From: an uncultured Porphyromonadaceae bacterium
GTDB taxonomy: Bacteria > Bacteroidota > Bacteroidia > Bacteroidales > Muribaculaceae
NCBI GenBank assembly: GCA_900547825.1
Contig: URII01000028.1
Span: forward strand, 1 to 28,754
Length of the DNA stretch: 28,754 nt
Direction: 5' to 3'
A model generated the notes under the pieces. That model did no database searches. It worked only from the letters and a program-made list of their open reading frames with translations, and was not told where the DNA came from. Positions 17,029-23,912 of this stretch are shown here, piece after piece (position 1 is the stretch's first letter; every line of letters starts with the position of its first letter). The position numbers were made by a program, and so were the translations under genes.

Positions 17029-17049
17029 GGATTAATTCATTTTTAATCC
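17029..17049. promoter_or_regulatory. Inverted repeat just before the recombinase start
   Basis: GGATTAA (17029-17035) and TTAATCC (17043-17049) form a perfect 7-bp dyad around a 7-base centre TTCATTT, ending 7 bases before the ATG at 17057. It could form an mRNA hairpin that affects initiation, act as an operator, or be a recombinase core-type site with paired arms. Which, if any, is not shown by sequence alone. No canonical -7 element was found between 16974 and 17056. Confidence 0.45.
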
Positions 17050-17056
17050 ACCACAA

Positions 17057-18295
17057 ATGACATCTATTAAAGTAAAGTTCCGCGCTAAAGCAACAAAGAC
17101 CGATGAAGGCACCATCTACTATCAGATAATACACCGCAGACGCACCATACAATTATCCTCAGGCTTTGTTATCAAGCCCTGCGAATGGGATGCTACACAT
17201 TCCACAGTACGCCACCACACATCCGACACGAACCGATCACAGATGCTCAGCCGACTCAGCGATGCGATAACCCAGGATGTGACGAGATTATACCAAACAG
17301 TCAGGTCCTTAGAACTGACTGGCATATCATTCACTGCCGACGACATAGCCTTGCGGTTCAAACGGCACAAACAGGATTACACATGGATCAGTTTTATGGA
17401 AAACATAATATCGAAACTTGCCAATAACGGACAGCCGCGGACTTCCGAGACCTACACTTCAGCTTTGGGAAGTTTCAGTAAATTCCTTTCATTCCAGAGC
17501 GAATGCGGATTATTGCCATGTCAGCCTGAATTCATAATGCCTGACAATATCATGCCGGATCTGATAGAGGCTTATGGAGGTTGGCTGAAAAGCCGCGGCG
17601 CCATTCCCAACACCGTGTCATTTTACATGCGTATACTCCGTGCGGTCTACAACCGTGCCGTGGAACTCGGGCTGACACAGCAACGCAATCCGTTCCGGCG
17701 CGTCTATACCGGAGTTGACCGTACAATAAAGCGGGCACTCCCACTTACGGCGATAAGCCGCATCCGCGGACTGGATCTTTCAGCATGTCCACGCCTCGAC
17801 TATGCCCGTGACATGTTCATGATGAGTTTTTATCTGCGCGGCATGAGTTTCATAGATATGGCTTTCCTGAAAAAATCCGATCTTCTTGACGGAAGGATAA
17901 TTTACCGGCGCCGTAAAACAGGCCAGCAGCTCACCATTCTATGGACCCGTGAGATGCAGCAGATCATTGACAAATATTCAACCTCAACCGGTGCATATCT
18001 GTTGCCTATAATTCCTCCTGAAGCTACCGACAGGCGCAGAATATACAGGAATAGAACCTACACGATAAACCGCAATCTGAAAACTGTGGCCCGTATGGCC
18101 GGAATTTCCATACAACTGAGCCTATATGCGGCACGACACAGCTGGGCGTCAGCTGCCCGGACAAAAGGGGTACCGATAAGCGTGATAAGCGAAGGGATGG
18201 GGCACGACTCCGAAACCACCACACAGATCTATCTGGCCACTCTTGATACTTCGGCTGTTGACAATGCCAATTCGCTGATCATCGCATCATTGTAA
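17057..18295 (+). CDS. Tyrosine site-specific recombinase (Bacteroidetes integrase type)
   Basis: 412 aa. The N-terminal arm-binding domain (1 to about 90; VKFRAKATKTDEGTIYYQI) and the SAM-like core-binding domain (about 108-215) precede the catalytic domain. Catalytic residues are Arg261 (LRGMSFIDM), Lys287 (RRRKTGQQL), Arg360 in AARHSW, His383 in GMGHDS and nucleophile Tyr392 in TTQIYL. The first box-II histidine is Tyr357, as often seen in this family. All key residues are present, so it should be active. There is no adjacent excisionase, relaxase or cargo, and the following gene is a metal exporter, so it may be a DNA invertase-like or orphan recombinase rather than the integrase of a present element. 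Confidence 0.92.
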   Translation: MTSIKVKFRAKATKTDEGTIYYQIIHRRRTIQLSSGFVIKPCEWDATHSTVRHHTSDTNRSQMLSRLSDAITQDVTRLYQTVRSLELTGISFTADDIALRFKRHKQDYTWISFMENIISKLANNGQPRTSETYTSALGSFSKFLSFQSECGLLPCQPEFIMPDNIMPDLIEAYGGWLKSRGAIPNTVSFYMRILRAVYNRAVELGLTQQRNPFRRVYTGVDRTIKRALPLTAISRIRGLDLSACPRLDYARDMFMMSFYLRGMSFIDMAFLKKSDLLDGRIIYRRRKTGQQLTILWTREMQQIIDKYSTSTGAYLLPIIPPEATDRRRIYRNRTYTINRNLKTVARMAGISIQLSLYAARHSWASAARTKGVPISVISEGMGHDSETTTQIYLATLDTSAVDNANSLIIASL

Positions 18296-18321
18296 GGGAA
18301 TGATATTTTTTTGTAAATTCG
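18289..18321 (+). promoter_or_regulatory. Promoter of the CDF exporter
   Basis: ATTG (18289-18292) and TAAATTCG (18314-18321, one change from TAnnTTTG) are separated by 21 bases. The start site would fall near 18325, downstream of the in-frame ATG at 18300, which supports using the later start codons at 18333-18342. The -33 box overlaps the end of the recombinase gene. Confidence 0.4.
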
Positions 18322-18341
18322 CACTTCAATTAATGATGTGT

Positions 18342-19229
18342 ATGGATAATCGTGAAAAGGAAATATACAGAGTGACGCTGATCGGCAGCGTTGTCAACGC
18401 AGTGCTGATTGTGCTGAAATTCGCGGCCGGCATATTGGGGCGCAGCTCTGCCATGGTGGCCGACGCGGTACACTCTCTTACTGACTTCATTACAGATATA
18501 ATAGTACTGATTTTTGTAAGAATATCCGGAAAACCTCATGACGAGAACCACGGATACGGACATGGCAAATTCGAAACATTCGCCACAATGATAATAGGGC
18601 TGATTCTTGCAGCAGCCGGTTTTGCCCTGTTTGCCAATGGCCTGAGACTTGTAATTTCAAGCCTGAACGGAGAGATGCTGCCCGAGCCCACATGGATAGC
18701 CTTGGTAGTGGCGATAGTCTCCATCATATCAAAGGAAATACTGTACCGCTATACTGTAAGAACAGGCCGGGATCTCAGATCCGATGCGGTAGTGGCCAAT
18801 GCTTGGCACCATCGAAGCGATGCGATATCCTCACTCGGCACTCTCATAGGCATTGGCGGGGCAATGTTTCTCGGTGAGAACTGGAGGATTCTTGATCCTC
18901 TGGCGGCAGTAATCGTCAGCTTCTTTATTATCAAGGCGGCTTACGACATAATGCGTCCGAGCATAAACGAACTGCTGGAAAGCTCGCTGCCCAAGGCAGA
19001 AACCGATAAGATTTCCTCTGTCATACTATCAGTGCCCGGTGTAATAGACATGCACCGGCTGCGCACACGAAAGATAGGAAATGCCATAGCCATCGACTTT
19101 CACGCAAAAATGGACGGCAACCTCACTCTGAATCAAGCCCATGCCATAGCAAGCGAAATTGAACATAAGCTGCGTGACACTTTCGGCACCGGAACGCTGA
19201 TCACCATCCACATGGAACCAGCCCACTGA
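18342..19229 (+). CDS. Cation diffusion facilitator (CDF) metal exporter
   Basis: 295 aa from ATG 18342 (MDNREKEIYRV); ATGs at 18333 and 18336 add two or three residues, and the far upstream ATG at 18300 lies before the likely promoter. It has six predicted membrane helices and a C-terminal metallochaperone-like domain (RTRKIGNAIAIDFHAKMDG). The transport site is readable as His44/Asp48 (HSLTD) in helix 2 and His156/Asp160 (HHRSD) in helix 5, the H-D/H-D arrangement associated with zinc and cadmium specificity. GYGHGKFET is the usual family loop. It exports divalent metal against protons across the inner membrane. It ends before a shared terminator. Confidence 0.93.
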   Translation: MDNREKEIYRVTLIGSVVNAVLIVLKFAAGILGRSSAMVADAVHSLTDFITDIIVLIFVRISGKPHDENHGYGHGKFETFATMIIGLILAAAGFALFANGLRLVISSLNGEMLPEPTWIALVVAIVSIISKEILYRYTVRTGRDLRSDAVVANAWHHRSDAISSLGTLIGIGGAMFLGENWRILDPLAAVIVSFFIIKAAYDIMRPSINELLESSLPKAETDKISSVILSVPGVIDMHRLRTRKIGNAIAIDFHAKMDGNLTLNQAHAIASEIEHKLRDTFGTGTLITIHMEPAH

Positions 19230-19245
19230 CTTTTACGCCACATAC

Positions 19246-19281
19246 GAATAGCCCCGGCATAATCATTGCCGAGGGCTATTC
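19246..19281. terminator. Shared hairpin between convergent genes
   Basis: GAATAGCCCCGGCA (19246-19259) pairs with TGCCGAGGGCTATTC (19267-19281) with a single bulged base and a short loop. It sits between the convergent CDF exporter (ends 19229) and outer-membrane barrel gene (ends 19305), so it can stop transcription from both sides. T-runs are weak on both strands. Confidence 0.7.
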
Positions 19282-19304
19282 TTCCTGCATGAATATATCT
19301 GTTA

Positions 19305-21398
19305 TCAGAACCGGTTGAACTCGTTATTGCCGGCACCTTTACCCGCATAGCGGTCACGGGTTACGTTGAAAGTGTATTGCAACGTCAGTTGAAATGTACG
19401 GTTTGTAATATGGTGGGACTTGGATATTGTAACATCCTTGTTGTAGAAAGTAAAGTCCTTTATATTCCTGTTGAATATATCATTGGCCTCCAATGTGACA
19501 CTGAAACTGTTCTTGAAAAATGCCTTGTAGAGTTTGGCGTTCAGATAGGAAGTGGATGTGATTTTTGCATTCTCACCATTTCCGGCACTCATCCATTGCA
19601 AGTCAACATTCAACCAGATGTCACCCGGAAGATGGATAGCGTTTTGAAACTGAACAAGGCCTATCGGATTGTCGAGACTCTTGCGGCGTCCGTTATAATC
19701 AATGTCGAGCCATTGCTTGATTATGCCGGCATTTACTTTGGGGTACCAGATGCCGAGTCGGAACTGTCCCCCTACAAATGCCTCAAGCTGCTGTATCTTC
19801 GGAAAGTTTTCCTTTGTGATAAGTTTTATTTCTCCATCATCCCCGTAAGGTACCGTTGTGTTGAGTATAGGATCCTTTTTATAGGAATATGATAGCGTAC
19901 CGAAAAACTTATCCCACGTTCCGGAAAGCTCTATGTTATGAATCTTTTCCGGTTTCAGGTAAGGATTACCACCTTCAAAAGTGAAACGGTTGATATAGTC
20001 CACCGTGCCGTCAAGCGCGCTGTAAGACGGCCGCTGTATTTTATGTGTGTAGCTCAACGCCATCCTCACTTTACGGAGTGTGGTTGATACAGAAACTGAA
20101 GGGAACAGGTTGTTGTAGCTGCGGCTCATGTCATCACGCCTCTGCCCGTTTTCAAGATATTTGAAAGCGGCATGTTCATAGCGCAAGCCTGCTCCGACGT
20201 TCCACACTCCGAAGCGTTGGGCTATTTGCACGAATCCTGCGATATTGTTCTCATCCACGCGTGAGTCAGCGCTTGTCAACAGTGAGGCGTCGGTAATATA
20301 ATCCGTTGCGAAGCGCGATGATGTGTATTCTTCGCCGAACTCCACGCTGCCCTTCCATACCGGATAACTCAGCACAAGCTTTTCAGCGAACAGCCGGCTA
20401 TGGTTTGTAGTACGGGAAGTGACCTGCGCATCTTCAAAATTCCCGCTCACTTCATTGTTAAAGAGATCAGAGTTTTTCTTCTGCCACATAAAGTCAGTGT
20501 TGAAGTCTATGCCGAGTTTGCCTATGGTGCCGTTATAATACAGATTGGCATGATGTTTAGGCATTGTATTTGACTCCTCATGCACATCCACCGAGAGCTC
20601 GTCATAAGGCATTCCATCGGTCAGGATGCTGCTGAAACCGGAATGGTTGGCATCGGCTTTATGGAAGCCGTTGGTGTAATAAGCGCCTATCGAGTGGCGG
20701 GGATTGAACATGTAGGAGAATCCGGCTTTGCCATAAAAGTCGTGAACCTTAGCATATCCGTCCTGCTGCATTATCTGATCCCAGAGAACGGAGGAGCGTG
20801 TCAGCATATCTATGGTGTTTGCATCCTCATGCTTCCCTCCTAAATAACCGAAGTTTCCGAATACTTCCAAGCCACCGGTGCGGTATTTCAGATTGATCTG
20901 ATCCATAGTCCGGCCATATTTCTGCACCGCGCCCTGTGCACGTATCAGGCCACTGAATCCGTCGCCTTGCGGTGCTTTGAGTGTAATGTTGATCACAGCC
21001 TTAACCGAAGCTCCGTATTTGGCCCCCGGATTGGTCACCACTTCCACATTCTTAATATTGGAGGAACTGATCTGCGCCAGTTCCGACACGTCCTGCAAAA
21101 GGCGCCCGTTGACATATATTGCGGGACTTCCTTTGCCGAACACCTCGAAATTGCCGTCAGAACCGAGCACCATCGGCACTTGAGGCAGAACATCATTGGC
21201 CGTGCCGGCATGTTCAAGCTGAGTGCCTGCCACCCGGGTCAACATGGCATCCCCTTTAAGAGTGGTAACACGTGGATTGGCCTTTACCGTCACTTCACCG
21301 AGTGTGTAGGTTATGCTGTCGGTCTCTACTCCGGCAGTCTGTGCCATTACCGGAACACCAATGGTAACAGCGAGTGCGAGAATCGATATTGTTTTCAT
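19305..21398 (-). CDS. Outer-membrane TonB-dependent receptor-type barrel (OMP_b-brl_3 family)
   Basis: 697 aa. A signal peptide (ending PVMAQ) is followed by a plug domain with GEVTVKANPRVTTLKGDAML, LPQVPMVLG, PAIYVNGRLL and NVEVVTNPGAKYGA, all hallmarks of TonB-type plugs. A long barrel follows, with the family's YTHKIQRPSY and FTFEGGNPYLKPEK segments. The C-terminal GKGAGNNEFNRF is the characteristic tail of this Bacteroidetes barrel family. No carboxypeptidase-like N-terminal extension and no SusD partner are present, so it is not a classical polysaccharide-utilisation SusC. The ligand is unknown. It lies 33 bases downstream of the small lipoprotein gene and probably shares its transcript. 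Confidence 0.9.
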   Translation of the reverse strand: MKTISILALAVTIGVPVMAQTAGVETDSITYTLGEVTVKANPRVTTLKGDAMLTRVAGTQLEHAGTANDVLPQVPMVLGSDGNFEVFGKGSPAIYVNGRLLQDVSELAQISSSNIKNVEVVTNPGAKYGASVKAVINITLKAPQGDGFSGLIRAQGAVQKYGRTMDQINLKYRTGGLEVFGNFGYLGGKHEDANTIDMLTRSSVLWDQIMQQDGYAKVHDFYGKAGFSYMFNPRHSIGAYYTNGFHKADANHSGFSSILTDGMPYDELSVDVHEESNTMPKHHANLYYNGTIGKLGIDFNTDFMWQKKNSDLFNNEVSGNFEDAQVTSRTTNHSRLFAEKLVLSYPVWKGSVEFGEEYTSSRFATDYITDASLLTSADSRVDENNIAGFVQIAQRFGVWNVGAGLRYEHAAFKYLENGQRRDDMSRSYNNLFPSVSVSTTLRKVRMALSYTHKIQRPSYSALDGTVDYINRFTFEGGNPYLKPEKIHNIELSGTWDKFFGTLSYSYKKDPILNTTVPYGDDGEIKLITKENFPKIQQLEAFVGGQFRLGIWYPKVNAGIIKQWLDIDYNGRRKSLDNPIGLVQFQNAIHLPGDIWLNVDLQWMSAGNGENAKITSTSYLNAKLYKAFFKNSFSVTLEANDIFNRNIKDFTFYNKDVTISKSHHITNRTFQLTLQYTFNVTRDRYAGKGAGNNEFNRF

Positions 21399-21431
21399 AT
21401 CTGCGTATTTTTAATTGAATATGATGTTTGG

Positions 21432-21830
21432 TTATTTTGCTAATTTCTCCCTGATTTTCCCCTTGAACTGTTCTTTTACTTTTTCTTCGACAAATTCTAT
21501 CGGATCGAAATCCAGTTCTTTTACCCAAAGAGCTGTTTTGTAATCATCGGAAAAAATCACATCGGCGAAGTGCCGGGTCTTATCGCCTGACCGGCTGTCG
21601 GTAACAGTATATATTACTCCTGCGCATGGCCGTGTCATTCCCATGAACACCGTATCACGACGATTGGAAAGTCCCACGAAGTCAAATGTCTCTCCTTCGC
21701 TGAGAGTCCGCTCCACATAGGCGCCCATGGTCCGGGAGATTTTACTTTTGTCCGATTCCTTCATGCAAGCGGCTACCAGAGGAAGAAGCGCCACGGACAG
21801 AATCAGAATGATCAGTTTGTTTCGTGCCAT
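21432..21830 (-). CDS. Small lipoprotein of unknown function
   Basis: 132 aa from ATG 21830, chosen because it opens a lipoprotein signal (MARNKLIILI to LVAAC) and the TAGTTTTG promoter element lies inside the longer in-frame alternative starting at 21923. After the cysteine the mature part is charged, with EGETFDFVGL, DTVFMGMTRPCAGVIYTV and ALWVKELDF as beta-like segments, and ends in a lysine-rich helix (VEEKVKEQFKGKIREKLAK). I recognise no family. It is the first gene of a two-gene unit with the TonB-type barrel and has an operator-like dyad in its promoter. Confidence 0.8.
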   Translation of the reverse strand: MARNKLIILILSVALLPLVAACMKESDKSKISRTMGAYVERTLSEGETFDFVGLSNRRDTVFMGMTRPCAGVIYTVTDSRSGDKTRHFADVIFSDDYKTALWVKELDFDPIEFVEEKVKEQFKGKIREKLAK

Positions 21831-21886
21831 AATTTTCTGAAATTTGATGTTAAGTTTTGATGCGGAATCTGTGTGTTCCGATACTG

Positions 21887-21894
21887 CAAAACTA
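21887..21894 (-). promoter_or_regulatory. -7 element for the lipoprotein-barrel unit
   Basis: The minus strand reads TAGTTTTG, matching TAnnTTTG. Transcription would start near 21883, about 50 bases before the ATG at 21830. No TTTG box is visible at -33; that position is instead occupied by a dyad at 21911-21931, which suggests activator-dependent or repressor-controlled expression. Confidence 0.5.
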
Positions 21895-21910
21895 ATATCA
21901 GAAAACGGCT

Positions 21911-21931
21911 TATGCCCACTCAACGGGCATA
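21911..21931. promoter_or_regulatory. Operator-like dyad over the -33 region
   Basis: TATGCCC (21911-21917) and GGGCATA (21925-21931) are perfect inverted halves around the centre ACTCAAC. The dyad is centred roughly 38 bases upstream of the predicted start of the lipoprotein transcript. A 21-base dyad of this kind is the size expected for a dimeric LuxR- or TetR-type protein; the LuxR-type regulator encoded next door is an obvious candidate. Confidence 0.5.
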
Positions 21932-21991
21932 TAAATTATCTGAACAACCAGCAGGTAATTCACTGGTTATCAGCAATAACGCATATTAAAA

Positions 21992-22022
21992 ATCTAAATG
22001 GAGGCGTAGGGGATCTAAATGG
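21992..22022. repeat. Two direct repeats of ATCTAAATGG, 21-bp period
   Basis: ATCTAAATGG occurs at 21992-22001 and again at 22013-22022, a spacing of 21 bases or two helical turns, so the copies face the same side of the DNA. They lie immediately after the regulator stop codon and about 110-140 bases upstream of the lipoprotein start site. A tandem activator site is plausible. Confidence 0.45.
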
Positions 22023-22024
22023 GG

Positions 22025-23674
22025 TCAGATACCTTTGATCTGTTCATCTATCTGAGCAATGAAGTCACCGTTTTCAGTGGTCCGGAGCTTCTTCCGGATT
22101 ACTGATTTTCGTGTATAGATTGTAGCGGATGACTGCTCTGTAAGCACCCCTATTTCTTTTGTCGAGAATCCGGCTTTAAGCAGCACTATAATCTGCTGTT
22201 CCTTGTCATTGAATGTTTCGGGATATTTACTGATCAGTTTTGAATGAAATCCATCGTAGATGTTATCGATCATTAAGTAGAATTCCGGCCAGTCCACCAA
22301 TGATTCGATTGAGATGCCACCATTGCCTACTGTGGAAATTTTCCTAAGCGCATCACGGCTCTGTTGGGTAGGTGTGGCGGCAAATGTCTTGAATATCCCG
22401 AGCTGACGTAGCAAAGCGGCTTTCAGCTTGTCGCTGTCTGATGAAGCACTCACTTTATTCATATCCTCAAGCATCCGCTCCAATGTCTCGGCACGCTCCT
22501 CGGCCTCTGTCATGCGTTGTTTGCGGCGGCTAAGTATAAAATAAACAATGACACCGCTAACTATCACCAGCATGGAGATACCCGACAAAAGCAGCCATAG
22601 CCTCTGTCGCTGCAATTTCAGTCTATAATTGTCCTCGTTGAGTTCTATAGCCGATTCCATTGCTGTCTGCCGGTCAAACTGTGCAAACCTGTAGTTGCGG
22701 TGCATATTCTTGGTGACTTGATGCATCAGATCCGACGGCAATTTTCCCGACTCCTGGAATTGCAAGGCGGTTTTCAGCATACCGATATATGCGTAGATCT
22801 CAAACACGGATTGGGTGCCATCGTGGTTTATGCTGTCAAGCAATGCATTTGCCCTATGAATATCACCCGAATTGGCATAGAATTGCGCTAAAGATACTTC
22901 CCGCTGCACTTTCTCAGTCTCACCGATGGGAGCACTATGCCGATATATGCTGTCCATAATCTTGACAGCATCGGATGAATGCCCGGCTCCGTCAAGAATC
23001 TCAGCATATTCAAGATAGAACTCCTTGGATAACTCAGGCCGAACCCGACCGGGTATTCCTTTGGAAATGATACTGTCAAATATGGCAAGAGCCTTGACAT
23101 GATTTCCCTGCAGATATTTAGCTCCCCCTTTTGCGGAGCCGAATTTCAATATATCATGCGGCTCATCCGTATGCCGTAGCAGCCAATCGGCATAATTACA
23201 GGCCTTTGCATAATTCCCGCTATTGATTGATACCTCAAGAAGATGGATATAGGTGTCCCATCGCAATTCGGAATTCTTGATCCGCGGGAGCATATCTTCA
23301 AGCCTGCGCAATGACGATTGCGAATCGCCCCTGATGAAATCATAACCCGAAAGCAATTGTGACGCTATCACCCAGTTTGCCGTATCGCCTGCCGAGATAT
23401 AGTATGCAGCGGCGTCGCTCAACAATGTGTCGGTAATCAGGGACCGGCCGACACGGATATTTGTCAGCGCCCTCGTAAGTATATACTTGGCTTTAAGTGA
23501 GTCGGCATCAAGGTCATTGTAATATATACTGCGCAGAATGACATACGCGCTGTCGGGCCGCTCATTGGCCAGCCGCGTCGCTGTATTCAGCTTATCAGAT
23601 ACGGATCCCGTGCATCCTGTAATACACATCACCGCCACCAACAATAACCATATATAATTGACTATCGCTTTCAT
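22025..23674 (-). CDS. TPR sensor/LuxR-type HTH regulator with lipoprotein signal
   Basis: 549 aa. The N-terminus MKAIVNYIWL to CITGC is a lipoprotein-type signal with Cys21. Residues 30 to about 350 are helical TPR-like repeats, with pairs such as AKACNYADWLLRHTD and AVKIMDSIYRHS. A membrane helix (about 359-381) ends in a basic SRRKQR, followed by a coiled coil (about 385-410). The C-terminal helix-turn-helix (about 488-532; FNDKEQQIIVLLKAGFSTKE) resembles LuxR/GerE. The topology predicts a periplasmic TPR sensor linked through the membrane to a cytoplasmic DNA-binding domain, a design common in Bacteroidetes. It is likely to control the adjacent lipoprotein-barrel genes. Confidence 0.87.
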   Translation of the reverse strand: MKAIVNYIWLLLVAVMCITGCTGSVSDKLNTATRLANERPDSAYVILRSIYYNDLDADSLKAKYILTRALTNIRVGRSLITDTLLSDAAAYYISAGDTANWVIASQLLSGYDFIRGDSQSSLRRLEDMLPRIKNSELRWDTYIHLLEVSINSGNYAKACNYADWLLRHTDEPHDILKFGSAKGGAKYLQGNHVKALAIFDSIISKGIPGRVRPELSKEFYLEYAEILDGAGHSSDAVKIMDSIYRHSAPIGETEKVQREVSLAQFYANSGDIHRANALLDSINHDGTQSVFEIYAYIGMLKTALQFQESGKLPSDLMHQVTKNMHRNYRFAQFDRQTAMESAIELNEDNYRLKLQRQRLWLLLSGISMLVIVSGVIVYFILSRRKQRMTEAEERAETLERMLEDMNKVSASSDSDKLKAALLRQLGIFKTFAATPTQQSRDALRKISTVGNGGISIESLVDWPEFYLMIDNIYDGFHSKLISKYPETFNDKEQQIIVLLKAGFSTKEIGVLTEQSSATIYTRKSVIRKKLRTTENGDFIAQIDEQIKGI

Positions 23675-23723
23675 ACTTTCCTTTTACATATGGGAATATC
23701 GGAAATGTCCCCAATTCTCACCA

Positions 23724-23731
23724 CAAATGTA
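23724..23731 (-). promoter_or_regulatory. -7 element of the TPR/LuxR regulator
   Basis: The minus strand reads TACATTTG, a perfect TAnnTTTG, placing the start near 23720 and the ATG at 23674 about 46 bases downstream. No clear TTTG at -33. Confidence 0.45.
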
Positions 23732-23780
23732 CAAAAAAGGAATAACTGCGGACCGATTGAGAATCAACAAAAATAAACAT

Positions 23781-23805
23781 CCCTCTAAATTCATGATTTA
23801 GAAGG
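23781..23805 (-). terminator. Intrinsic terminator of the tRNA gene
   Basis: A 10-bp stem with one mismatch (23781-23790 with 23796-23805) and loop TCATG is followed on the minus strand by a T-rich run (ATGTTTATTTTTG). It starts eight bases after the tRNA 3' end, as expected for a rho-independent terminator. Confidence 0.7.
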
Positions 23806-23813
23806 ACATTTTG

Positions 23814-23886
23814 AGCCGCGAGTGGGACTCGAACCCACGACCTTTTCGTTACGAATGAAATGCTCTACCGACTGAGCTATTGCGGC
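23814..23886 (-). tRNA. tRNA-Thr (anticodon CGT)
   Basis: 73 nt without encoded CCA. The cloverleaf reads: acceptor GCCGCAA with TCGCGGC, D stem GCTC/GAGC, anticodon arm TTTCA, loop TTCGTAA, CGAAA, variable AGGTC, T stem GTGGG/CCCAC with loop TTCGAGT, and discriminator T. The anticodon CGT reads ACG (threonine), and the invariant T33 is present. Two stem positions are A-C mismatches: acceptor 6-67 and the closing anticodon-stem pair 31-39. It is a single-gene unit with its own promoter and terminator. Confidence 0.95.
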
Positions 23887-23904
23887 TTGGTTATTTCAAC
23901 GGTG

Positions 23905-23912
23905 CAAAGATA
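23905..23912 (-). promoter_or_regulatory. -7 element of the tRNA-Thr gene
   Basis: The minus strand reads TATCTTTG, a perfect match to TAnnTTTG, placing the start about 15 bases before the tRNA 5' end. The box directly abuts the stop codon of the DUF4270 gene (TAG at 23913-23915), so the -33 region overlaps coding sequence. Confidence 0.6.

Noticed and set aside
18125..18127. Tyr357 in place of the box-II histidine of the recombinase, as evidence of a dead enzyme.
   Set aside because: The Y..R-H-S-W form is common in Bacteroidetes tyrosine recombinases, and all other catalytic residues are present.
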